NCBI GenBank assembly: GCA_045658225.1 | Contig: JAZOUO010000019.1 | Location: forward strand, 1-36,140 | From: SVTX01 sp045658225 | Lineage (GTDB): Bacteria > Bacillota > Clostridia > Oscillospirales > CAG-272 | DNA: 36,140 nucleotides | Direction: 5' to 3' | Shown here: piece after piece, positions 29,810-36,140 of the stretch | Layout of the letters: every line of letters starts with the position of its first letter | Numbering within the stretch: the first letter of the stretch is position 1 | Translations under genes and position numbers: made by a program | The notes under the pieces: generated by a model | What the model was told of the DNA's origin: nothing | Seen by the model: only the letters and a program-made list of their open reading frames with translations | Databases searched by the model: none

Positions 29810-31085
29810 GATAGGCACAACATTTATGCTCTTGGCTCTGCTTTGCTCCTGCTCTAAGACGCCTGCTATAGGCAATGGAGAAAAGCCCGAGCTACTTGAG
29901 GATAACTTCAAGCCAAGTACCCTTGAGAATATTGAAAAAGAGCTTGAGGCTTACGAAAAATACAAAAAAAATGCAGAGTCTGCTTTTTCTGACCTGACAC
30001 CTACTGTGTCAGATGAGTTTGAATACACCGCGACCGAGGACGGAGTGAAGATAGACAAGCATATCGGACAAAGCGAGATGATAGTTATCCCGTCGCAGAT
30101 AGACGGAAAAGACGTCACACGGATAGCTGAGGAAGCTTTTTATGTGCCAGACGGGCAGAGCAAGCTCCGAAGTGTTTACGTGCCTGACAGCGTCAAATTT
30201 ATAGGACAGGGAGCATTCAAGGAATGCTCAAAGCTCCAGCTTATACGCCTGCCGTTTATTGGAGACGGGGGAGAGAATACACATGTAGGCTATATTTTCG
30301 GCGCGGATAAATACGACAAAAACGCTCTTAATATTCCCACGTCGCTTGAGATGATAGTTGTAGGCGAGGGGGAGAAAGCGGTTGCAGACCGTGCATTTTA
30401 CGGTGTAAAGAGCGTTGAGGCGATAGTTCTTCTCGGCGTTAAGAGTATAGGAAAATTCGCATTCTACGAGTGCGACCAGCTCTGCTACGTAGGGCTTCCT
30501 GAAACACTTGAGAGCATAGGAGATTACGCTTTTTCAATCTGCCAGGCTCTTGTCAAAATAGAGCTGCCTAGTAGCGTTAAGATCGTTGGTTTAGGTGCGT
30601 TTTATCTGTGCAGGTCGATGTGTGATATGACGTTGTCTGTTATCGGCGACGGCAACAAAAACACGTATATAGGCTACATATTCGGAGCGAAAACTGCTGA
30701 CTGGAATGAGGACTTTGTTCCCGCGTCGCTCAGAAAAATTACACTTCTTGACACCTGCACACGTATTGAAAATAAGGCGTTTGCAAACTGCAAGAGTCTT
30801 GTCGAGATAAATTTCTCCGACAAGCTTGAGTTTATCGGCATACGTTCGTTTGTAAATTGCCGTTCACTCGCCGCGATTGATTGCCCCGCGTCTCTCAAGA
30901 CCATATCGGGTGATGCGTTCTTTGGCTGCGACAATATGGTGTCGCTCAAGGTCACGGGCGGCAAAACGGAAATACATTCACAGGCGTTCTTTGGGTGCGA
31001 TTCGCTAGTAGATATCGACCTCAGCGGTGCTTCAAAAATATATCAAGATGCTTTTGAAAGTGATATTGGCGCAAAAGCCGAGTAA
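29793..31085 (+). CDS. BspA-type leucine-rich-repeat lipoprotein
   Basis: A 430-residue exported lipoprotein. The signal MKKIIKIGTTFMLLALLCSCSK has lipobox LLCSC. A Glu/Lys-rich linker (about 25-60) is followed by many LRR_5 repeats such as SIGDYAFSICQALVKIELP, with two longer interruptions containing GDG-N-THVGYIFGA (about 160 and 300). The start is probably TTG at 29793, with GAGGAAG inside the upstream gene; TTG at 29772 is the alternative and adds a charged MKKRKKN. It is coupled to the upstream membrane protein, which may be a partner. Confidence 0.85.
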   Translation: MKKIIKIGTTFMLLALLCSCSKTPAIGNGEKPELLEDNFKPSTLENIEKELEAYEKYKKNAESAFSDLTPTVSDEFEYTATEDGVKIDKHIGQSEMIVIPSQIDGKDVTRIAEEAFYVPDGQSKLRSVYVPDSVKFIGQGAFKECSKLQLIRLPFIGDGGENTHVGYIFGADKYDKNALNIPTSLEMIVVGEGEKAVADRAFYGVKSVEAIVLLGVKSIGKFAFYECDQLCYVGLPETLESIGDYAFSICQALVKIELPSSVKIVGLGAFYLCRSMCDMTLSVIGDGNKNTYIGYIFGAKTADWNEDFVPASLRKITLLDTCTRIENKAFANCKSLVEINFSDKLEFIGIRSFVNCRSLAAIDCPASLKTISGDAFFGCDNMVSLKVTGGKTEIHSQAFFGCDSLVDIDLSGASKIYQDAFESDIGAKAE

Positions 31086-31132
31086 AACATATAAAAATTC
31101 TTGCCGCAAGGCAATTTAAGGAGGAAATAAAA

Positions 31133-32419
31133 ATGTCCAACTACAAGATGGAAACAAAATGCGTTCAGGGCGGATATACCCCAGGAAACGGTGAGCCCAG
31201 ACAAATTCCGATAGTTCAGTCCACGACTTTCAAATACAGTACAAGCGCAGATATGGGAAAGCTTTTCGACCTTGAGGCGTCGGGATATTTTTACACAAGA
31301 CTTCAGAACCCCACAAACGACTACGTTGCGGCTAAAATCTGCGAGATGGAGGGCGGCAAGGCGGCTATGCTTACGTCCTCGGGTCAGGCGGCAAACTTCT
31401 TTGCGGTGTTTAACATCGCGTCCTGCGGCGACCACGTTGTTTCGTCCTCGTCCATATACGGCGGAACGTACAATCTTTTCGCGGTCACTATGCAGAAGAT
31501 GGGTGTGGAGTTTACCTTCGTATCCCCCGATTGCACAAAGGAAGAGCTTGACGCCGCATTCAGACCTAACACAAAGGCAGTTTTCGGTGAGACCATAGCT
31601 AACCCCGCGCTTACCGTGCTTGATATAGAAAAGTTCGCACAGGCGGCTCACGCTCACGGCGTTCCGCTTATCATTGACAATACCTTTGCAACCCCTGTAA
31701 ATTGCCGTCCTTTTGAGTGGGGAGCTGACATAGTCACACATTCCACAACAAAGTATATGGACGGGCACGGCGCGGCTGTGGGCGGTTGTATAGTTGATTC
31801 GGGTAAATTTGACTGGACAAAGTACGCGGACAAATTCCCCGGACTCTGCACGCCCGACGAGAGCTACCACGGCGTGACATATACCGAGAGATTTGGCATT
31901 GAGGGCGCGTTTATTACAAAGGCTACCACACAGCTTATGCGCGATTTTGGAGCGATACAGTCACCGCAGAATGCGTTTATTCTCAACCTCGGGCTTGAAA
32001 GTCTGCACGTAAGAATGGCGCGTCATTGTGAGAACGGACTTGCAGTTGCAAAGTATCTGCAGTCTGACGACAGAATCGCGTGGGTGACCTACCCAGGTCT
32101 TGAGGGTGATAAGTACTATGACCTCGCACAGAAATATATGCCGAACGGCACGTGCGGAGTTGTCAGCTTTGGCGTCAAGGGCGGCAGAGCAAAGGCAGAG
32201 GAGTTTATGAAAAACCTCAAGATTGCCGCAATAGAGACGCACGTTGCAGACGCGAGAAGCTGTTGCCTGCATCCCGCATCCGCAACCCACAGACAGATGA
32301 ACGACGAGGAGCTTAAGGCTGCGGGCGTTTCTGCTGACCTTGTAAGATTTTCCTGCGGAATTGAAAGCGCAGACGACCTTATTTCCGACATCAAGCAGGC
32401 GCTTGACGCGATTTCGTAA
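31133..32419 (+). CDS. metY: O-acetylhomoserine sulfhydrylase
   Basis: A 428-residue PLP enzyme that makes homocysteine from O-acetylhomoserine and sulfide. The Schiff-base lysine is Lys207 in HSTTKYMDGHG; the N-terminal TRLQNPTND, the SSGQAAN segment and SSSSIYGGTYNLF match the Cys/Met-metabolism PLP family of the MetY length class. A strong AAGGAGG site precedes the ATG. The 47-bp spacer upstream holds only a short TTGCC-GCA-AGGCAA hairpin and no T-box or SAM-riboswitch. metA follows 35 bp downstream, completing direct sulfhydrylation. Confidence 0.95.
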   Translation: MSNYKMETKCVQGGYTPGNGEPRQIPIVQSTTFKYSTSADMGKLFDLEASGYFYTRLQNPTNDYVAAKICEMEGGKAAMLTSSGQAANFFAVFNIASCGDHVVSSSSIYGGTYNLFAVTMQKMGVEFTFVSPDCTKEELDAAFRPNTKAVFGETIANPALTVLDIEKFAQAAHAHGVPLIIDNTFATPVNCRPFEWGADIVTHSTTKYMDGHGAAVGGCIVDSGKFDWTKYADKFPGLCTPDESYHGVTYTERFGIEGAFITKATTQLMRDFGAIQSPQNAFILNLGLESLHVRMARHCENGLAVAKYLQSDDRIAWVTYPGLEGDKYYDLAQKYMPNGTCGVVSFGVKGGRAKAEEFMKNLKIAAIETHVADARSCCLHPASATHRQMNDEELKAAGVSADLVRFSCGIESADDLISDIKQALDAIS

Positions 32420-32454
32420 TATCATCTCGTAATATAAAAAGGAGACATTCCCCA

Positions 32455-33372
32455 ATGCCTATTAAAATACCAAATCTTCTTCCCGCGACGAACACGTTGC
32501 TTGAAGAAAATATATTCGTAATGACAGAGACTCGCGCTATCACGCAGGACATAAGACCGCTTCATATACTTATGCTCAATCTTATGCCCAAGAAGATAGT
32601 GACAGAGACGCAGATCGCACGCCTTGTGGGAAACTCGCCGCTTCAGGTGGAGCTTGACCTGCTCCAGACCGCGAGCCACAAGTCCACGCACACGTCCGAG
32701 GACCATATGCTTGCGTTCTACAAGACCTTTGACGAGGTCAAGCACAAGAAATACGACGGACTCATAATCACGGGCGCACCCGTTGAGCATATGGAGTTTG
32801 AACAGGTCGAGTATTGGGAAGAGCTTTGCGAGATTATGGAGTGGAGCAAGACGCACGTGACGTCCACATTGCACATCTGCTGGGGCGCACAGGCGGGACT
32901 TTACTATCACTTCGGCGTAAAAAAGCACCCTCTTGACAAAAAGCTCTTCGGAATTTTCAATCATAAAAAGGACTATCCGAAATCCATACTTTTCCGTGGC
33001 TTTGACGACGAGTTTTTAGCCCCTCATTCAAGACATACGACGTGTCACAGAGAGGACATAGAGGCGGTGCAGGGACTTCGCATACTCTCCTCGTCCGATG
33101 AGGCGGGAGTTTACGTATGCTCAACTCCTCAGGGCAGACAGATATTCGTCACGGGACACCCCGAGTATGACGCAAACACGCTCCGCGAGGAATATTTCCG
33201 CGACAAAAATCTCGGACTTCCCATTGAGATACCCAAAAACTATTTTCCGAATGACGACGATACAAAAGATCCTGTCGTGACGTGGAGATCCGCGGCAAAC
33301 CTTTTGTACTACAACTGGCTCAATTACTTCGTATATCAGACAACACCTTACGATATCAATGAAATTAAATAA
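32455..33372 (+). CDS. metA: Homoserine O-acetyltransferase, MetA type
   Basis: A 305-residue MetA-family acyltransferase that activates homoserine. The nucleophile is Cys142 in HICWGAQAG, and HPEYD holds a conserved His region. The acyl-CoA selector at residue 111 is Glu (GAPVE), which in characterised MetA proteins gives acetyl-CoA rather than succinyl-CoA use. This fits the partner metY, which needs O-acetylhomoserine. It is the last gene of its operon and precedes a strong bidirectional terminator. Confidence 0.96.
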   Translation: MPIKIPNLLPATNTLLEENIFVMTETRAITQDIRPLHILMLNLMPKKIVTETQIARLVGNSPLQVELDLLQTASHKSTHTSEDHMLAFYKTFDEVKHKKYDGLIITGAPVEHMEFEQVEYWEELCEIMEWSKTHVTSTLHICWGAQAGLYYHFGVKKHPLDKKLFGIFNHKKDYPKSILFRGFDDEFLAPHSRHTTCHREDIEAVQGLRILSSSDEAGVYVCSTPQGRQIFVTGHPEYDANTLREEYFRDKNLGLPIEIPKNYFPNDDDTKDPVVTWRSAANLLYYNWLNYFVYQTTPYDINEIK

Positions 33373-33374
33373 AA

Positions 33375-33427
33375 AACAAGTGCGTACATTGTCAAGCTAT
33401 GCTTCAACGTACGCACTTGTTTTTTTG
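33375..33427. terminator. Bidirectional terminator between metA and the YwaF-like gene
   Basis: Arms ACAAGTGCGTAC (33376-33387) and GTACGCACTTGT (33409-33420) with A and T runs on either side, serving both convergent genes. Confidence 0.92.
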
Positions 33428-33434
33428 TGTTTTA

Positions 33435-34262
33435 TTACGCAACTGTTTTGGAATTCGCTTTTTTACTTGCGACCGCGCCAATCTTTTTAAGCCCCATAGC
33501 TATGAGCAAAATAACACCCGCCGCGGCGCTAAAGCCGATTATGTAAATTATCAGACACCAAGGATACGGAACGATACCCTGAATGCTTGAATAGACGGGA
33601 AGGTGGGGATCTTCGTGGCGGCTGATGTAGAACATATTAAAGAAATGATCCTCTGTAAGTCCCACGGCATGTCCTACCTCGTTGAGTATTACTGCTATGC
33701 TGACACAGCCCGCAAACACGGGAACTGCCTTGAATAGCGTCTTAAACTCCGCTTTTACGTGATTTGTATAGTAAAGGAATATTCCCACGGTTATCATAGA
33801 GCCGTGACAGACCATTGTCTGAATGTTAATTCCTATTGTGCTGATAAAAACACTCTCGGGATAAAACATTACCGCCGCGCCTGCAAACACCGCAAATGTA
33901 GCGAGAAAGCAGCACATAAAGTCATGGAATTTGCCCTTGGTAAGTCCTGCAAGCAAGCCTATATACATAGGAGTGGAGCAGAACTGCCACGGGAAAGCAT
34001 ACCATTGATAATCAAAGCTTATACCGTTCTCATAAGAGAAGCTATAATTTATTTGCTTGTAAACCTCAAGCACAATAACGGTTATAGCCACTATGAGTAC
34101 GACGCGGCGGACGTTGCGGATATACCCTTTTTTATACAAAAAGCACAGCAACACGCCTGCGGCGATAGACAGTACGAAAAACAGAATATGAAACCAGCCG
34201 TATAGTGTGGGCTTGGTCATTTCTGCGTCAAGTATCCTAAGCACATTACACCAAAAATCCAT
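33435..34262 (-). CDS. YwaF/TMEM164-like integral membrane protein
   Basis: A 275-residue protein with about seven hydrophobic helices. The segments EVYKQINY, FPWQFCSTPMYIGL (Cys95), MVCHGSMITVG (His153) and a late helix fit the YwaF family (TIGR02206), related to human TMEM164. In TMEM164 a conserved Cys and His are needed for acyl transfer; both have counterparts here, so a lipid acyltransferase role is possible but not shown. GGAGAATT precedes the ATG. A single minus-strand gene with its own promoter. Confidence 0.83.
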   Translation of the reverse strand: MDFWCNVLRILDAEMTKPTLYGWFHILFFVLSIAAGVLLCFLYKKGYIRNVRRVVLIVAITVIVLEVYKQINYSFSYENGISFDYQWYAFPWQFCSTPMYIGLLAGLTKGKFHDFMCCFLATFAVFAGAAVMFYPESVFISTIGINIQTMVCHGSMITVGIFLYYTNHVKAEFKTLFKAVPVFAGCVSIAVILNEVGHAVGLTEDHFFNMFYISRHEDPHLPVYSSIQGIVPYPWCLIIYIIGFSAAAGVILLIAMGLKKIGAVASKKANSKTVA

Positions 34263-34304
34263 TTATAATTCTCCATTGTCAAATCTTGTTTTTTTGCCTT
34301 GAAT

Positions 34305-34333
34305 ATTCTAACACACAAAAAAATTTTTTTCAA
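34305..34333 (-). promoter_or_regulatory. Promoter of the YwaF-like gene
   Basis: On the minus strand: TTGAAA (34333-34328), 17 bp, TAGAAT (34310-34305). Confidence 0.6.
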
Positions 34334-34370
34334 TGAAGTTGGTATATTTTTAAGAATTATTAAGAAATAT

Positions 34371-34400
34371 AAAACGCATCCTAAAGGATGCGTTTTTTTG
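34371..34400. terminator. Terminator downstream of degV
   Basis: Arms AAAACGCATCC (34371-34381) and GGATGCGTTTT (34386-34396). It follows the degV stop on the minus strand; the longer T run is on the plus strand. Confidence 0.85.
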
Positions 34401-34403
34401 TGA

Positions 34404-35255
34404 TTATTTTTCGTAAAAGAGAACACCAAGAGTGTTAGGACCGCAATGGCTGGAGATGACGCCGCCCGCGCGGGTAATGAGTATCTCGTCAAAATAGTTA
34501 AGCTCGGAGAGCTTTTCGTGCACGGAGTCAATAAGCTCCTGTGAGCAGCCCGAGTGCGTGATGAATATTCTTTCGGGCTCGGCGTTCTTTATCTGGGACA
34601 TAAGGCCGTTTACGTAGTCGAGAATAGCCACGTCAATCTTGCCTCTGAATTTCTTGCCTGCGCCCATTGCGCCGTTGTGAACGGTTATCATAGGGTGCAG
34701 ACGCAGAGTGTTTGCCATAACAGCGGTAATGGTGGAGCATCTTCCACCGCGAGCGAGGAAGGTAAGGTTATCAACAACGAACGATGCGCGGACTCTGCCT
34801 CTTGCGCCCTCGATCTCGGCAACTATCTCCTCGGCAGACCTGCCTGATTTCGCCATTTCCGCCGCCTTTATGATTTGAAGACCGATACCCGTTGAGAGAT
34901 TTTGAGAGTCGATAACGAACAGTCTGTTATACTCCTCCTGCTCGCCAACGAGACGGACTACGTTGCAGGTGTTGCTCATAGAGGACGAAATGCCAAAGAA
35001 GATGATGTCGTCGCCATTCTCCATAAATGGCGTGAGGGTTTCTGTGACGCGCTCAAACGATACTGCCGCAGTCTTTGGTGTAGTCTTGTTTTCGTTTGAC
35101 CAATCGTATATTTCGTCGGGTGTTATGTCTACTCCGTCGTAATAGCTTTTCTCGTCAAGGACGATAAAAAGCGGAATTATTGATATATCGTATTTTTTTA
35201 TCAAGTCCGGAGATAAATCGCAGGTACTGTCAGCAACAATTTTGATGTTTTTCAT
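34404..35255 (-). CDS. DegV-family fatty-acid-binding protein
   Basis: A 283-residue DegV protein, the FakB class that presents fatty acids to the FakA kinase in Gram-positive phospholipid synthesis. The fold markers are VADSTCDLSPDL at the N-terminus, FFGISSSMSNT around the carboxylate site, DNLTFLARGGR and THSGC. The ATG at 35255 with AAAGGTGG upstream is preferred over a frame open to 35288. No FakA gene is in the window. A clear promoter was not found in the spacer 35256-35376. Confidence 0.93.
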   Translation of the reverse strand: MKNIKIVADSTCDLSPDLIKKYDISIIPLFIVLDEKSYYDGVDITPDEIYDWSNENKTTPKTAAVSFERVTETLTPFMENGDDIIFFGISSSMSNTCNVVRLVGEQEEYNRLFVIDSQNLSTGIGLQIIKAAEMAKSGRSAEEIVAEIEGARGRVRASFVVDNLTFLARGGRCSTITAVMANTLRLHPMITVHNGAMGAGKKFRGKIDVAILDYVNGLMSQIKNAEPERIFITHSGCSQELIDSVHEKLSELNYFDEILITRAGGVISSHCGPNTLGVLFYEK

Positions 35256-35376
35256 TGTAATTTCCACCTTTCCTCCAAAACGGTACAATAATTATGGCAC
35301 ATTTTTCTTGTGTTTAGATATTCCTTGTTTGCCATATTATATATTTATAATATTAAATGAACTTTAACAAAATGAA

Positions 35377-35406
35377 AAAACGGCAGAAATTCTGCCGTTT
35401 TTTAAT
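35377..35406. terminator. Terminator downstream of the Lys/Thr-rich protein gene
   Basis: Arms AAAACGGCAGA (35377-35387) and TCTGCCGTTTT (35391-35401) with A and T runs on both sides; it ends the minus-strand parA operon. Confidence 0.92.
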
Positions 35407-35805
35407 TTAAAGCAAATATGAAGGCATGCGATCACCGATCTGCACTTTTTCAAAGCTACTGTTTTCCTTATGTCCTATAACCGCCTCAACTGTTTCGGGA
35501 GCAACGTTTGAGAGTACGTTTGTTGCTACCCTGGGCTCTTCTGTAGGAGGAGTAAGGGTTTCGGTTGCGGGCTTATTAGCGGGAGCCTTTTTAGTAGTAC
35601 TGCTTGTAGATTTCTTGGTAGTTGACTTTGTTGTAGTTGACTTTGTTGTAGTTGTCTTTTTCGCAGGCGACTTGTTCGCATCCTTTTTAGGAGCTGCCGC
35701 CGTAGTAGCTACAAGCTCGGGAGCTATCTTTTCTTCTTTTACTTCAACTGCGGGGGATTCTACCTTTGCTACTCTTTTTGTGATGCTGTCCTTACCTATC
35801 GGCAT
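35407..35805 (-). CDS. Lys/Thr-rich disordered protein, candidate ParA partner
   Basis: A 132-residue protein not assigned to a family. It has a conserved-looking basic N-terminus (MPIGKDSITKRVAK), a long low-complexity middle (about 40-80) of Lys, Thr, Ser, Pro and Ala, and an ordered-looking C-terminal piece (VEAVIGHKEN to IGDRMPSYLL). Its start overlaps the 3' end of the ParA gene by 14 bp, where ParB is usually found. ParA ATPases are commonly stimulated by short basic N-terminal peptides of their partner, so a partner role is plausible. The DNA of the middle region has 15-bp tandem units. Confidence 0.75.
   Translation of the reverse strand: MPIGKDSITKRVAKVESPAVEVKEEKIAPELVATTAAAPKKDANKSPAKKTTTTKSTTTKSTTKKSTSSTTKKAPANKPATETLTPPTEEPRVATNVLSNVAPETVEAVIGHKENSSFEKVQIGDRMPSYLL
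35618..35662. repeat. 15-bp tandem repeat within the Lys/Thr-rich gene
   Basis: Two exact copies of GTAGTTGACTTTGTT (35618-35632 and 35633-35647) and one degenerate copy follow in frame. Each encodes a five-residue Thr/Ser/Lys unit, so gain or loss of units would change linker length without frameshift. Confidence 0.75.
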
Positions 35806-36140
35806 AACTCATAATCTCCTTTGCAAGTTCCATATATTCACCGGCTGCGCGGCTTGTTTTCTTGTAAGCCATAACGGGCTTGCTGTTATCCTGCGACCAC
35901 TCGACCGTGCTGTCTATTCTGATTATAGACTTGAGCAGTCTTACGTTATCAAGCGACGAGAGGGTTTCCACCGTCTGCTTGAAATAATTCTTTCTCTCAC
36001 TTGCCTTGGTTATCGCAATTCCCATAAGCTCAAGATTGGGACATATAAGCTTTACCTGCTCATAGAACTCAAACATATTCGCAAGTCCGAAAAGTCCCCA
36101 AGGTGACGCCTCAACGGGAATGACGAGAAAATCCGACGCA
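35792..36140 (-). CDS. ParA/Soj-family ATPase, C-terminal part (gene runs off the window)
   Basis: The 116 visible residues match the C-terminal half of ParA-type partition ATPases: SDFLVIPVEASPWGLFGLAN, then GIAITKASERKNYFKQT, then IIRIDSTVEWSQDNSKPVMAY and a final helix GEYMELAKEIM. The frame continues past 36140, so the Walker motifs are outside the window. It is followed not by parB but by the overlapping Lys/Thr-rich gene, which points to an orphan ParA-like positioning system or a divergent partition pair. Confidence 0.88.
   Translation of the reverse strand, partial: ASDFLVIPVEASPWGLFGLANMFEFYEQVKLICPNLELMGIAITKASERKNYFKQTVETLSSLDNVRLLKSIIRIDSTVEWSQDNSKPVMAYKKTSRAAGEYMELAKEIMSYADR

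Noticed and set aside
31086..31132. T-box or SAM riboswitch before metY
   Set aside because: The spacer is only 47 bp, with one tiny hairpin; too short for either element.
31043..31870. Minus-strand open frame of 275 codons opposite metY
   Set aside because: Overlaps metY and the end of the lipoprotein gene; no protein character.
1..36140. tRNA or rRNA genes
   Set aside because: Spacers were scanned by eye for cloverleaf arms and the TTCGA-type T-loop; none convincing. A tRNAscan or Infernal run would settle this.

Overview
The window looks like a chromosomal segment of an anaerobic, gut-type member of the Bacillota, class Clostridia. Reasons: housekeeping proteins of clostridial type; near-consensus sigma-A promoters (TTGACA, 17 bp, TATAAT) with purine-rich ribosome binding sites; a rubrerythrin/rubredoxin oxygen-defence cluster under an Rrf2 regulator; and an AhrC-type arginine operator. 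A genus cannot be assigned from sequence reading alone. I found no rRNA, tRNA, CRISPR array, transposase or phage structural cluster.

Layout. 1-2.4 kb: glycolysis (pgk, tpiA), with hairpin-rich spacers. 2.7-4.6 kb: a small membrane protein, then rrf2, reverse rubrerythrin and rubredoxin. 4.8-5.8 kb: an AT-rich two-gene cassette encoding a barnase-type RNase toxin with a MuF-like Cys/His module and a barstar-type immunity protein. It ends 6 bp before the decapitated 3' end of another rubredoxin gene. 6.1-13.1 kb: a YoaK-like membrane protein and an arginine cluster (argG, argH, three-gene amino-acid ABC importer, argF). 13.1-14.2 kb: a rubrerythrin 3' remnant, a second intact rubredoxin and uridine kinase. 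14.2-18.1 kb: a GH39-like hydrolase on the minus strand, an unknown protein with a leaderless promoter, then rbfA and nrnA. 18.1-26.3 kb: an LRR lipoprotein, a YifB/ComM ATPase, a cation efflux protein, citrate synthase and a Ca2+ P-type ATPase. 26.3-26.8 kb: a dense multi-hairpin element. 26.8-33.4 kb: HD hydrolase, deoB, cdd, a small Cys protein, a membrane protein, a second LRR lipoprotein, then metY-metA. 33.4-36.1 kb, minus strand: a YwaF-like membrane protein, DegV, a Lys/Thr-rich disordered protein and the C-terminal part of a ParA ATPase cut by the window edge.

How the genes work together. ArgF, ArgG and ArgH form the ornithine-to-arginine half of arginine synthesis and sit with a polar amino-acid importer behind an ARG-box promoter. 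MetA (with the acetyl-CoA-type Glu111) and MetY form a direct-sulfhydrylation route to homocysteine. DeoB, Cdd and Udk are nucleoside salvage enzymes. Rrf2, rubrerythrin and rubredoxin form a peroxide/oxygen defence unit.

Most notable. (1) A miniature MuF-like/barnase toxin with a barstar partner, outside any visible prophage, whose interface residues have changed on both sides. (2) Three rubredoxin copies, one a fragment, plus a rubrerythrin fragment and a duplicated 31-bp promoter segment, which together bracket the arginine region and record a past rearrangement. (3) Rubredoxins whose first metal knuckle is CPC rather than CxxC. (4) Clusters of short hairpins with TGC/GCA-type loops in three spacers. 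(5) A ParA-like ATPase paired with a disordered basic protein instead of ParB.
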